A program made the translations under genes and the position numbers. Shown one piece after another: positions 1 through 12,558 of a stretch of DNA of 64,000 nucleotides (position 1 is the stretch's first letter; the number at the start of each line of letters is the position of its first letter). The notes beneath the pieces are model-generated. The model was not told the origin of the DNA. It saw only the letters and a program-made list of their open reading frames with translations, and did no database searches. The DNA is taken from contig NC_092591.1 in assembly GCF_047663525.1 (NCBI RefSeq), positions 27,871,001 through 27,935,000 on the forward strand. Reading direction: 5' to 3'. Source of the DNA: Anas platyrhynchos (taxonomy: Eukaryota; Chordata; Aves; Anseriformes; Anatidae).

Positions 1-3000
1 TGCTATGCCCAAAGAAATATTTAACATCCTTTTATTTGACTTTTCTGACTTGGCTCAGAAACACACAGGATAGCCACCACACCCTTAACAAGTAGAACCA
101 ACGTGTTGCATTGAGGCTGGTTTTGTTATAAAGATGCTTCCTTCCCAAGGCATTTTTGTCAACTGGAAAATAAGAGACTATTTTCCAGAACACAATGTAT
201 GAAAATAGGAATTTAACACATCTAAAAAAGAATGTTTCTTATTCCATTTATTTAAAAAAAGACTACTCACATTTCTGCTGAAAAAGCAAACCAGCAAGTG
301 ACTTCATCCTGCAAGGCAGTGGTTTTACTGCCTGTGTTTCAAGAACTGCAGAAATAAGCCTCCCTTAACAAGATGATTAATTAATTTCAAGTATTCCTAA
401 CCAGCCAACCTAATAAGCTTTCACTCCACCTGAAACCAAGATGAACTTGATTTAAACAAGAGCCTTGATTCTCTTAACAACAAGGAGAAAAAGCAAGTCT
501 GTGCACATGTGAGTAATATTGTGCCCACCTGGAAGGTCATACCTCATACAGCAGCTGTGTTCATTTCAGTGGATGACTAGGCACATCCTGCCTGAAACAA
601 ACACTTTAACAACAACAAAAATACCCTTACAGAGCAATGCGAAAACCAGAAGGCCACCCTTCTAAGTAGTAAGCCAACCACACTGCCTGTAAGCTTGAAG
701 CCAAATACCTAGCAGAGCGTTACAGGCTCTAACAGAGCATCTCCCCTTTCAAGGAGGAGTTTCCATCGCAGCTCACAGCACCTGCTCAAGCCTCAACAGG
801 CTCAAGCGACTCGTGCCACACTCAGCAGGGTGGGGCAGGAGAGAAACCCACAGTGCAGCCACTGTGGGGCTATCAGAACGCAAACCCAAAGCAGCATTCT
901 GAATAGCACCCAGGAACCTAAGCAAAAGCCTCTGCTCTGCCAGACTTTGCAGTAAAAGCCCATCTATCGTATACCTACAGAGAAACATTAATGAATATAT
1001 CAGAAGTAACTGAAGTGTCAGGGAGGCCTTCAAAAATTGCTCAAAATCAACAGCATCATGATAAACAAAGGGGAAAGGAACAGAATAAGAACTACTGCTA
1101 CATGCCCATCCATGAGAGGAACACTGCAGAAAGAAACAATACTTCATGCCTGAAAAGCCAGCAGCATGGGGGCACCCAACAAACCCTCCGCCTTGCAAGA
1201 TTAAGCCTACAATTGGGCACAATCCAGCGAGTGTAATTAGGCTTTCCTATCATTTTTGCTGCTTCTTTTCATCTTTTACCCGCCAGACTTCTTTCAAACC
1301 TTCAAGATCAGCTCGATGCTGGTTTGAGAAAACGTCACCGCCTTGCCAAACAAAAAGGAGACGCAGCGAGAGCAGTAAGTGTGCCAGGGCTGCAGGTTAG
1401 CACACGCACCCCAGCCAGAGATTACAAATAAACCACGAAAGGGTGGCTCACAGAACAAAAACTAAGACATGGGAGGGATAAGGCATATCTGAGGATTCTA
1501 GATAACAAACCAGAATGTGCAAATACTCCCATTTCTAATCTTGTTGCTATCCTAGAAGAGATTTACATGACCTTAGCAGTGGCAAGGGCAGAGCCCACCT
1601 GCAGCTTTCTGACTGGAGACTGGTCAGCTCCTTAAAAAAAGATACCAGTCCTTGCCACATCAGCAGGCAAGGCTTCCCCAGCCAACACAGAGCTTAGCAT
1701 TAACCTGGTTTTGCTCAAGACAGTCGATTTACATACAGAAGCAATACAAGCATACCCCGGTGCTACTTCTTCCTTCCCCCAGGACATCTGCTGGTCTAAC
1801 AGAAGTTCCTAACCCTCGATAGGGGTTGTTCCTCTTATAAACCATGGGAAGCAGTCGCACGCTAGTACTCTGTATGCCACAGCAGTCATGAAGGCTACAG
1901 CCCAGGGTCCCAGCAACACCTGCATATCATCAGAGACAAGATTGACTGGAAAGAGAGCTGCTTATTTATCATACCTGACACAAACTTGAAACCGTGGAGT
2001 CAACCCTGCAACCTGAGCCCAAGTAGTCTCATCCGGAAAGCAGACACAAAACACCTTGTTGCAAAAAAACCAACTCTCTCCAGTTTTATATAGCCTGCTA
2101 AGATACACTCTGTGAAACAAAGTCTCTCCTGAACAACTCCCTGCTGGTTTAGGAAGCACCACACAAAAGGAATTCTATACTGGAGGATTAAAAGGGTGAA
2201 ATTATGGAGTTCAAAAAAAAAAAAGCACACAAAACCTTAAAATCAATCTCAAGTCTGCCTCCACTCAGCCTGCTTCCCACACAATCTGTGCTTTATGTAT
2301 AAATAACCAGGAAACTTCCCAGGTGAAAGTGCCAGCTATCTACACATCTCAGCACAGAGAAGGAACAGCAGCGATCCACCGAAGCCAGCAATACTCAGCA
2401 CACACCTTTCTACCCTGCACAGTGGAAATATGCAGCAGAACTCCTAAAGAGCTTGAGCTCAGGCACCTGGCTCCCTCTGCCCTACCCCCAAAGCCGTAGG
2501 ACAGTAGTTAAAAACACACTCTTCTGCATGCTTGCCTTTTAGCTTAATGGATGTACTCGGTGTTCAGAGGAAGAATTTGATCTATGAGACTCATCCCTGT
2601 CTTGATTCCAGCTGAATGGCTGACATTCTTCAGGTCCTTGACAAATTATAGCCATCAGAATTTATACATTTCATATTTTTCAGTGTGCCCAATGCTTATG
2701 TAGTCCCTCTTTTTCCACAGTCACGAACAGTTTTGTGAATTGGATGAAGAACTCACACCCTGACTGGCTTCTCTTGGTTGACAGAATAAAAAAGTGATTT
2801 CAGACAGAACTTCCGTTTTTTTCCTGCAAATGCTAAAATAATAGCACTGCTGTTCAGCCATTTACAGTTACACTCATCATTCTAACTCCAAAATTAAATT
2901 ACTTTAAATTATCGCACGTAGCCTCAGGAGCAGGAAAGCTCCTAGAGTGCAACTTTCTGAAGCAGCCAGCGATGAAACAACAGCTCTTCCTTAAGTAGCC

Positions 3001-3983
3001 CCATTGATCTAGCAGCCTTCAGTAATGCTATCAACAACGTGGTTGTAAAAACAAATAATTCATTATAAAGTTTCCTACGTTGAAGGAGACAGGTGAAATT
3101 TCATTTTTATTGCAGAGTAAGATTGGTGGAAAAACCACAAAGGCAGGCATTTCGCAACTGAACCCAGTAAGCAGATTTTGCAGCCTCATCCCTGTTTTTA
3201 GAAGGCAGAACATGGGTTAAAAGCGATGCACGAGATTCCTTCAACAGCATTCCACGAGCAGAGACCCGCATTAAAGCTCTTTAATAGGTCAGCAGTGACT
3301 GCAGAATATGTAGATCTGACAAGACCGAGTTCAAACTTGCATACACAGCTATCTAAAAACTGCAGCCCCTTATTATTACTCTTTCAAGTATGCTTGCTGC
3401 GGGCCCACATCCAGTAGATGTAACAGATGGAAGCTGCCAGCGAAATATGGCAAAGCTACATGGGCCTGTGTGCGAGAACCAGGCTTCCTGAAACTGCCTT
3501 GAAGCAGACTGCTGGATTCAGCCCGGCACCCAAACTTCCACTACCTTCGCCCCATGGGAGAGCCAGCGCCCTTCAAATTGGGGTTCTTCCACCTGAGGAG
3601 TAGATAATAAATGCTAAGTTATAAATAACTATCCAGTTCACTGTCTTTATAATTTAGCCATAAAGTGAATGTGCCAAAGTAGGACTGCCACTCCGATGGA
3701 GCTCTGTGCCTGCTCCAAGGCACCAGCCTAGGCAGAGCATCTCATTTTCACATGTTCTGCAGTTCCTCCATACAGTTCAAGCAGAAGGATACATCAGAAA
3801 ATCACTACTTATTTAGAGTAATTACCACTAATAATCACATTGCTTCATGATTACATTCCATTAATTTAAAGCCTTGCTGCCACCAAAAGTGTCCCTCGTC
3901 TTCCCAAAGGTTTGTGCTCCCACCAGCTCCCTAGTGCCATTAACGTTACTCACATGGCTACACAAACAGGCTACAGGAACTCA

Positions 3984-4043
3984 TTTAGCTGAAAACTAAC
4001 CTGGAGAGGAAAAAAACAAAACACAGATTAGTTTTCAGCTAAA
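3984..4043. repeat. Perfect 16-bp inverted repeat with 28-nt loop
   Basis: The left arm, TTTAGCTGAAAACTAA (3984-3999), is exactly complementary to the right arm, TTAGTTTTCAGCTAAA (4028-4043). The arms are separated by an A-rich loop. Pairing stops abruptly on both sides and there is no obvious flanking target-site duplication. Transcribed from either strand it would fold into a hairpin. It may be a remnant of a small foldback element or a structured intronic RNA; nothing in the sequence decides between these. Confidence 0.85.
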
Positions 4044-7000
4044 CGAGCATCTTACCCTACCAGCCTTCATGAATAATGATGCCAGCATAAAATCAGTGAA
4101 AGTATCATGCAGATATATTCAAGGAAGAACTACTGCTACCCTTTGTGAACACTCAACTCTTTTTCCAAGGAAATCAATTGTTCATTTTACTTCAGGAACC
4201 TTGAGACTGATTTATTCTTCTTCCCCCTAAATAAAACCCTTGCTGGAAAAAGGATGCTCACAAAATCAAACCAGGATTTATGTGCATTGTACTAACCAAA
4301 GGCAAGTAACTGCTTAAGTGATGCAAGCTCTGTGGTTTGCTAAAGTAACACAGGTTCCAAAATGCAGGATTTCTTTGGCATTTTCTCCAACAAATGCAAG
4401 ATTTCAATAATCAATTATGCTAGGACACTTCCACAATTAGGGCTCTGCAGCATAAAACAAATACCAAAAGATAACCATGGCAGGAAAGCAACGCTCTTGG
4501 TAATACACCAGTGCCCTTTCAGAACCAGAGACCCATAATGGTGCAACAGATGTGAGCGGTTTTAATGGCTCTTGGCCAGTACTGATGCCTCTTCCACAAC
4601 TGCAGAATACAAATCTCCAGGGATATCAAACAAACAGCACCTTTCCACTGCTATACATACACTGTATGAATCTGACAGGTTAATATTTAACGGAGGAACT
4701 CTTTTACCTGTGGACTATGTTATGCTGGTTGTTGTGACAGGTAACTACTGGCTTAGCAGACGTATGGCTCACGGCTGATAAGAGGGCATGAAATAATATT
4801 GAAGTCTCGTTGGCAAACAGCGAGTTGAGCAGGAGCTGCTCACAGACAGACCTGACTTATCTAGGGAAAACAACCTGGAATCCCACAGGTAACGAGGTTA
4901 CACCTATAAATAGGAGTAAATAAGGAACATGTGAACATTTCCTGCCCAATGGGACTGGATGTGTCTGTTTTACTGGTTCCGAACTACTTTCAGCTCTTTC
5001 AAAGCAGGGAAAACAGCCCACAAAGCCAGGAATTTGCAGGGCATGCAAAGCAGGGGAAACACCTGTCGTGAGGTCAGTGGAACAGGAGAATGGCTTTACA
5101 GGGTGCAGCTGGGCTAGGTGGGAGGTTGCAGCAGTTCCTAGGGGAAAAGACTGCCTTATAAAGGCAGGAGACTTTCGTACTGGAGAGGACCGAAGCGGGA
5201 AGCATTCCTCGTGGTTGCAGCAGCTGAAGAACTTCCAGCATTCTTCCTTTTTATAGCAACATTTGCTATAATTAGGAAGTTTCAAGCAGTACCTAAAATG
5301 AAAGTGATCAGCTACCTTCATGTATGAAGGTCTGCCAGGCACAGACAGCAGCACTCTTCTTGCTTCCAGCATTGCTAGCTGGCAGCTAAGCAAACAGCCT
5401 AAGAATTCCTCACTGCTCCCACTACAAGATTCATTCCTTACAATTAATACATCCCGTTCAAAACCAACAAAGATTTAGCCTAACAGCTGTAAATTAGCAT
5501 ATGGGATTTTTTTTTTTTCTGTCTCAGAACTACAACACTAGTGTGTATTTTCTCCTCTAGTCCTCAGCTGTTTCAGCTCGGTGCTAGGACATCTCTGCAT
5601 AACAATATCACTCATATTTCACCAGCATGTGTTTTGAACTGGACAGCATCCTAATGCCTTATGAGGAAGTTTCTTAAAGACCCTGCCATAAAAGCAGTAT
5701 GGAAGACAGCAAAACAGCAGTGTTGGTGTTGTCTTCTATCCTTCAAAATCGTTGTTGGGATAATGCTACAATACCTGTATCCAAAAAAAGAGTGGAAAAT
5801 CTGCTAGTTTTATTTTAGGGACCTGACAATTACACCTAAATGAAATAAATGCAATGACACGGGCCTTCTGTAAGAGAAGAATCTGCCAGTGTGCAGACCT
5901 ATGGAAGTTCTCCTGTGTTGTTAGAAATCTTTAGCACAGCACATACTCTAAAAGATTCGATTTGCATAGCTACGGTGCAGTCTCTGCACAACACACTTCC
6001 CAATTACCTGTCCTGGTGAGGCGAAGACTATACTAGGTAGCACATCTGCGGTGTTTGCAATGGATTGACTGACGTGACAACATAAATTTGCAAGTGTCAA
6101 GGCTGTTACCATATTGGATTAGACATTTTTCAGTAAACAGCTGCATCCATTCACTGGACAGAGCACCTGAGCAGCGTGGAGATGCCTGTGCTGTCTTCAG
6201 GCACAAATATCCCCACCAGGAGTTTGCTTCTATCTTCTTCCATCTTCATTTTTCTGATCTTCCTAGGCCATTGCGTTTCTTACTGTGCTCAAAGCTGAAG
6301 ATATGGGAGCAGTTTGGCCGGGACATGAGAAAAAGATAGCCCTCAATCATTTTTAAGCCCTCCTTTCCAAGTCACCAGGACAACATATGGAGGAAGAGAT
6401 AACTGAGCAGTGAATGGTACAACAGTATGGGTAGCTGACAGCATGGGTAGCAAGGGCTACAGCTTAAAAACCAAAGACGGCAAACCCCCATTGCAGACAG
6501 CCCCTTCCCTTCGACTCCACTCCCCACTAAGTAAGGGAGAAGGAGCTGTGGGTCTTTGTCAAGTCACCCTAAAGCACAGAAAGGCAGAGAGATAATGCAC
6601 TGAAATAAAGTTAGCATGCTCACACAATTTATTTTCTTAGTATCTTAAATCTCCTTCCCTCAGAGCTAGACACCCTCCTGTCCAAAACAAGTTTTATTGT
6701 TAAAATAGTTGTTATACAATAGAAGTTCAGCTATTTTTAAACAAGCTGCTAGGTGCTGCAGCTACCTCAGAAAGTCCTGAGTACCACAGTGAAACCAAGC
6801 CACGCAGATGAGGGTGGCATTTACTGGTACCAGAACCACCTGTGAAAGCGCTGGACACTGCAGCCCGTGAGTACAAGGCATCTAACTCCAATCCCGGAAT
6901 AACACAGTCCTCTGATGCAGATGCATTGATGATATACCAACAACAAAAAATAACCTTCACTGAAGAGTTGGGAGGCAACATTTTGCTTCCTGAGGACACA

Positions 7001-10000
7001 CAGGTTTCCTTGTGCTCAGAGGCGTTCAGGCAAGGATTGAGAAGGAATGCTGTCAGCTTTTTGAAACAGAAGCTGGCTTCCAAAGCAAAAAATGCAAGGT
7101 TGTTCTCCCCTCTACGTTTCCTTCACCAACAGTCCCTTTCCATAGGGCTAGTCTAAATGCTGAAGGCTCTTCCAGTAGCCTAAACTGGAAGAGAACTTCT
7201 TCTGCAGTATAAGATGCATCTATTGAAGTCTTTTGCCATCACAACTACATCGACCTCTTACAGTCCGCATGGTTGCAGTTATAGTACAGATATAGCCCCA
7301 AAACGTCTCGTGTTTAACAGGCAATTGTTAGTAAAATACTTTGTCTCTCTCCCTTTCTATAGAAGTTCACAAAAAAAAGGCTGCAGTATACAATCCTTTG
7401 ATTAGGAAAAGCATGTTACAGCGTCAGACATCTCAGTTGAAGATTAACTGAGGCCACATCAGGTTTATTACTACCACTAATATACTTCTCCTTTGTAATT
7501 GTTAATTTTAAAGCCATATTATGAGATTTCAGTTTCATAACTGAAGGAACAATGCCTGTCTTTGTTGCTCCAGTGAACTCCAAGAGCAGATCAATGCTAT
7601 TTGCAACACAGAGTTTGGAATCTCAAAGCCTAAGGCAGACCTGTCAGATGCTGCTGCACAAAACAACTAAGCAACAGTGATTTCCAGGCTAAATTGCATT
7701 AGAAAAATATTTCTAATATTTTTATATTAGTAGAAAAACAGTAGAAAAAAAGTAGAAAAAACAAAAGTGAAAAAAAAACAAAAAGGGAATCTTTTTATTT
7801 TTCAATTGAGAATGCACTGAAAAGACCGTGGGCTTTCCTCAGTAGCAGTATTAAGGCCATGCTCAGGAGAAGGGTAAAAGACACGAACTACAGAGAAGAC
7901 TTGAGGTTTATTTTGATGCTAAGCTGAGGACATCCTGTGACTTGCCAACGGCTCGGTTTGTTCAGCTTCCTTCCCTACAACTTGACTGGATTTTGAAGCA
8001 CTTGGCCGAGCAGAAGACAGCACTCAGAGAAGTTTTGCTGTGTGACCACGTAAGCCTATAGCTGTTTGTTAATCCCCAAGAAATTCACCATTGTTCCTAA
8101 GCTCCAGCTTCTGTTTTTGTGTATTAAGCACTCGGAGGCGATCAGAGACACTTGGGCTGCTGCCCTTAGTGGTATGATTAGGACTTACCCTTCCCCCTCC
8201 CCAGGAGGGCACAAGCGAAGGGGAGGACCAGCAAGGACTAAAGCAGATCGCACTCTAAATCTTCTATAGGATAAATGCGACAGGAGCTTGAAGAGTAGAG
8301 ATCTAGAACAGAAGCAACTGTTACTGTCGCCTAATTTAACGCACTTGCACTTGGAGGTTAACCTCTCAGTGATACGAAGTTAAAATACAGAGGGTGTTTC
8401 TCATATTGAATGCTAGGAAAGCCCAGCTGATAACATGAGGCATTCAAGGAGGGTTCCTGTGAGCAAGCACCCCTGAAGCTGTAATCACAAAGCAGCACGT
8501 TACCAGAGCAGCGCAAAACAATACAGATCAAGGCACTTTGTTAGTGACAAAACTCATCCAGGAAAGAGTGACAAGTCCAAGGAGCAGACCAATGCAATTT
8601 GCTCTCCGGAGGAGCAGCAAGAAATGGCCACAGGCTGAGAGGTTCCTGGGAGCAACCTGTTTTCCTGCCGTCCCTGCAGGTTTTTCTGCAGCCCTTCCCT
8701 TCCCACAAAGGGGCTGGGAAGCGCTGAAGTTTTCGCTGAAGGAAGGCTGAGCAAGCAACACGACCCAAGCTTCAGCTGGGACAGAGGAATGCCCTCGGTT
8801 TTCCTCCACGAACAACAAAAGGATGTTTGCATTTAGACACACGTGCTACCAGCAGCACTAATTCGGGCAGGGTAAGAAAAGGTCTGTCAGGCCTCCCTCC
8901 CCTCTCCCCTTCAAAATATCGAGGCTTCGCCTTCCTGCCGTGTCCCTCCCCAAAAAATCCCCACAAACACGTCTCAGATTTAAAGGAGAAAACCTCAAGC
9001 ACTGCACTTGCTTTGCTCAGGCAAGAAACATACCAGGAAATAGCTGAGAACAAGCGTGTAACGTACAAGTGACTCAGGATCCATTCCCATTACAATGGGG
9101 AAAACAGGCGAGCCTTTTTCCACACGTGGATGGATCCACCCACTCCGGGTAAAAAAACAACAGCATGAATGCCAATTTTTTCACAGCAGCTTCAAGAAGC
9201 TCACAGTATTTCTCAGAAGGAAACAGATCTTTTATTGACAGTGTGGCTCATCTCAGGTTTGATTCTTTTCTGCTTACCAATGTCATTGACACCGAGCACA
9301 CAGACGAGGTGGTTTGAGCCACCCAACGTCTTGCACCAGCGCCGCATCCAGCTTCTCCGTAACTGCAGCGGACCTTTAGCACCTCAGCTTTTACTTTTAC
9401 AAAGTAAATGAAACAGACCACCTGTGCTGTGTGGTAGTTATCAAAAATATAAGACAAGCTGGTTGTTTACACGTGTGTTTTCACTAAGACCATGTAAAAA
9501 ACATCACAGGGCAGAGGGCCATGACACCAGCACTCTGAGCCTCTCACACGCTGCATTTCTGCCATCAACACCTGTCCTGCTGACACCGAGCACTCACCCC
9601 GTTAAACTGGGGGAACGCACTTCCAGTGAAGCCTCGAGAGCCGGCCACATCTCGCTGGGAGGTAATTAGCAAGTGCCGTACTTTCACTGGTGTTCAGCTG
9701 CAGGCAAGAGGCAACACACACCATCCTCCTAACACACCAGGCCTAGCGACTGTGACAAAACAGGTTTTTACCTCATATTGCAGGCACATCATACAACCTA
9801 GGCGATAAAGATCACTTTTGGGCACAGGATCAAACTGCCATGAAGAACGAAGGGCAGCGAAATCCTAGTTTTGCTGAAGCATAAACTTGCTGCTCACGCG
9901 ATTTCGAAGCGGAATTATTCACAGTTCACCCGAGCACAGGTCACCAGCACTGCTCATGGAAGCAGCAACCAAGTTTATCCTCCCTCACACACCAACTGCA

Positions 10001-10469
10001 CATCAGGTCACCCATCAGCTGCACCACCCTCTCCCGGACTGAGGCTTTCAATCCCAAAACCGGCAGCAGAGTGCTTTCTACCTCCTGTCTCTAAGCAATT
10101 AGCACCATTAATCCCAGGCCATCCGAGCCCCCTGGCGTGGCTCTGAGTTGGCTTTAATCTCTGCTGAGGTCTCCTCTTCCTCCCCACAGAAAGCCACTTA
10201 AATCTTGGCAAGCCTCAAGCCTGAAAACATCCTCACGCTGCGGCAGCCGCCGAACCGGGAGGAAGCGGGGAGACCCGCGACGTCTGGCCTTCCTGCTCCC
10301 CAAAAAAAGGGATGGAAAGTCACTTTTTCAGCCAGCAACCGCTCGAGACGAGGCGAGGTCTCCTCCACACCTCCTCCTCCCCTCCAGCTCTGCGGGGCTA
10401 CCCCGGAGAAGCTCCAGGAGGCAGCCCCGGCCGGCACCGCTGCCCGCAGCCCGTTAGGCAGCCGCCCTG

Positions 10470-10830
10470 CTAGGTGCAGGGTGAGGGTGGCCCCAAAGGG
10501 GGACCCCAAATGGGGGAGCCCCAAAAGGGGGTCCCAAAAGGGGGGAGCACCAAAGGAGGGTGCCCCAAAAGAGGGTCCCATATGGAGGGGGGTGCCCCAA
10601 AGGGGGCTGTCCCCCAAGGGGTCCCAAATGCAGGGAGCCCCAGAAGGGGGGTCCCCAAAGGGGTTCCCAAATGGGGTGCCCCCAAAAAGCGGTCCCAAGT
10701 AGTGGGTGTCCCAAAAGCGGGCTTCCCCAAAGAGGGTCCCAAAAGGGGGTGCCCAAAGGGAGTGCCCCCCCCAAAAAAAAACCACCCATAGGGGTGCACC
10801 CCAAAAAGGAGGGGGCGCCCCCGCCGCCCT
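10470..10830. repeat. G-rich degenerate minisatellite at the 5' end of MOB2 intron 1
   Basis: About 18 variant copies of a 16-24 base unit of the type CCCCAAAAGGGGGTCCCAAA run through this stretch and stop about 25 bases from the MOB2 exon 1 donor. Unit length varies, so the array keeps several frames open on both strands; the long Gly/Pro-rich ORFs here are artefacts of the repeat. The many G4-5 runs (with C runs on the other strand) could form G-quadruplexes close to the promoter. Length polymorphism is expected. Confidence 0.9.
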
Positions 10831-10855
10831 GGCGCCTCGCCCCCGCGCCACTCAC

Positions 10856-10872
10856 CCCATGAGCCAGTCCAT
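10856..10872 (-). CDS. MOB2: MOB2 coding exon 1 (N-terminus only)
   Basis: Read on the minus strand this exon is ATG GAC TGG CTC ATG GG followed by GTGAGT, a near-perfect 5' splice site. It encodes MDWLM plus two bases of a Gly codon (phase 2), matching the known MDWLMG start of vertebrate MOB2. MOB2 is a small Mob-family adaptor that binds NDR1/2 (STK38/STK38L) kinases in the cytoplasm and nucleus. Supporting context: the exon lies in a CpG island, and DUSP8 follows on the right in the same orientation, as in human 11p15.5. The Mob domain itself is encoded by exons outside the window. The call rests on a very short peptide plus splice site, CpG island and synteny, so the exact start is probable rather than proven. 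Confidence 0.8.
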
Positions 10873-11200
10873 GGCTGGGTCCCGCCGCCCCGGGAGGCTC
10901 CCCTGGGCCGCCTCCTCCCTCTCAGCGCCGGCTCATGAGGTCCCCGCGGGGCCTGGCGGCGGCTCGGTGCCGCTGGGGGCCGCCCCGCTGCTGGCTGCCG
11001 GCTCCCGGCCGCGCTGCGGCTCCGTCCCCGTCCCGCGGCGGCCGCGTCCCCTCCGCGCCGCCACTCGCGCACCGGGGCGGCCGGAAGTAAACACACGGCG
11101 CTGGCACCGCCCCGCAGCCGCCAACCCGGAAGCGGCCCCCTCCTCCATTTGTTGCCCCCGGGGGCACGCTGGGAAATGTAGTCCCGCCCCCCTCCCCCTC
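10873..11200 (-). promoter_or_regulatory. MOB2: CpG-island promoter and 5' UTR of MOB2
   Basis: This block is very GC-rich and CpG-dense, directly upstream of the MOB2 start codon, with no obvious TATA box. Sites seen: an ETS-like CCGGAAGT (11081-11088), a second CCGGAAG core (11126-11132), a ZNF143-like element GCACGCTGGGAAATGTAGTC (11164-11183), and an adjoining GC box (CCCGCCCC, 11183-11190). ETS, ZNF143 and SP1 sites together are typical of housekeeping CpG-island promoters, which often fire in both directions. The transcription start cannot be placed exactly; it is probably between about 10950 and 11170. Confidence 0.7.
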
Positions 11201-11547
11201 CCTCCAAGCCATGTGCCTCCTCTGGGGGAGATCGCGCAATTTGGGCGCCTGTCCCCAAAAATCTGCGCTGTGGGTGGTTGATAGATGCATCCTAGGGCTC
11301 CCTGTGAGCTCCTTTTTGCCTGAGGTCGCCAGGTTTCTGAGGGAAGCACCACCTTTTGCAGGCTGCTTGAGGAGCAGCAGCAGTGAAATACGCTGTGGGA
11401 TCCCTTTTCACAGCGCACAAGTGTTTTATTTTGCTACTCTCCTATAATAAAACTTCACGCTGAGAATTATTTGGGTATCCACTAATGTAATATAAAAAAA
11501 AATGGAAGACCAGAACTTAAAAATGCACATTGTGTGTGTTCAAGCTG

Positions 11548-11690
11548 AATCACAGAATCACAGAATCACAGAATTTCTAGGTTGGAAGAGACCTCAAGAT
11601 CATCGAGTCCAACCTCTGACCTAACACTAACAAGTCCTCCACTAAACCATATCACTAAGCTCTACACTTTTTAACCCTTTATCCTTTTAT
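11548..11690 (-). mobile_element. CR1 LINE 3' fragment
   Basis: On the plus strand three CACAGAAT octamers are followed by TTTCTAGGTTGGAAGAGACC and a degraded 'TCAAGATCATCGAGTCCAACC' type block. That is the reverse complement of the avian CR1 3' end with its (ATTCTGTG)n tail. The element is therefore on the minus strand with its 3' terminus near 11548, and it is strongly 5'-truncated, as most CR1 copies are. It lies a few hundred bases upstream of the MOB2 CpG island. Confidence 0.9.
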
Positions 11691-12261
11691 CTACCCTTGC
11701 ACATACAGAACGTACCAGAGAGCAGGAAAGAGGTCTGACCCTAGCAAAACCCCACATATTTCATGGAATTTTGGGGACAAAGATTTTTTACAATGTTTAA
11801 AACACCAGATCAAACCATCTGCAGAAAATAATTATCCTTTATGCGGACACTTGATCCAGTCATTATCTGCAAACATTAGAGAACAGATGTCCCTCATTTG
11901 AATTATGTTTTCTTGTTGCCCTTTGTTAGGAGCACTTTTGGCAGGGCATTTAAGGATGAGCTCTATCCAATTTTACTGTGGGGTGCATTGTACCCAGAGT
12001 AGGGTGTTCAGTCATATGACACACGTTTTAAAGCAGAGATGACTTCTAATACAATGAGTTTGTCATGTCACATTAGCTGTTTTCCTCCTGATTGTATCAA
12101 GGAAAACATACAGCAACTGGCACTGGGAGAATTACTGGTGCAAAAGCAACTCAGGAAGCTGACAGCTATTTTATTAATATTTTGTAACACACTTTGCAGT
12201 GTCACAAGGCATTTATGTATGTCTCTCTTCAGATGATTATTTTATAATTTCTTTTCAATCA

Positions 12262-12558
12262 TCAAGTTGATACTGCAGACGATATAGCTACTGCTTTTTG
12301 CTTTCTCTCCTCAGCCATTGGAAACCTTAGAAATCCCTCTGGCAGAGCCACTATTTCACATTCTTCCCTGCTGAAACATCTCTCCATCAGCATCTCTGAA
12401 GAGCAGCGGATATGTCTATCCAATAGCAGTCTCCAGTGGTTGTCCTGTAATTCTCCTTCTGTTTCTAAACCCTCTGAAAAATGCATTGCAGCCATTATTT
12501 GTTTGACAATAGCAAGCCTAGCAAGCTGTAGGGCTCTTTTGTGCCAGACCCTATGCAC
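12262..12558 (-). other. Unrecognised 98-codon ORF, possible gene relic
   Basis: An open frame starts at ATG 12558 and ends at a stop at 12262-12264 in moderately AT-rich DNA. The predicted peptide is rich in Glu, Arg, Leu, Met and Cys, low in Pro and Gly, and free of repeats, unlike the many chance ORFs nearby. No signal peptide, membrane segment or known motif is seen, and no clear splice sites mark it as an exon. It could be a decayed retroposed or transposon-derived coding fragment, or chance. No function is proposed. Confidence 0.15.

Larger units (their letters stand above)
1..10855 (-). other. MOB2: MOB2 intron 1 (5' part, runs off left edge)
   Basis: This stretch is assigned as intron because a strong donor (GTGAGT on the minus strand, starting at 10855) follows the first MOB2 coding exon, and no later MOB2 exon sequence is seen in any frame. 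It is AT-richer than the rest of the window and has many short chance ORFs (up to 178 codons) without recognisable domains. Visible structure is limited to a perfect 16-bp inverted repeat (3984-4043), a homeobox-site-like AT-rich patch around 3815-3870, short A-rich direct repeats around 7730-7765, and the minisatellite at its 5' end (10470-10830). Alternative MOB2 first exons could lie here but none is evident. Confidence 0.7.

Noticed and set aside
773-1222. 149-codon minus-strand ORF
   Set aside because: Hydrophobic and Leu/Ser-rich but no recognisable family or regulatory context.
4857-5393. 178-codon minus-strand ORF in MOB2 intron 1
   Set aside because: Cys/Ser/Pro-rich translation with no domain, no splice context and partial overlap with open frames on the other strand; chance ORF.
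10205-11281. Several long Gly/Pro/Lys-rich ORFs on both strands around the MOB2 CpG island
   Set aside because: Generated by the G-rich minisatellite and low stop density in GC-rich DNA.
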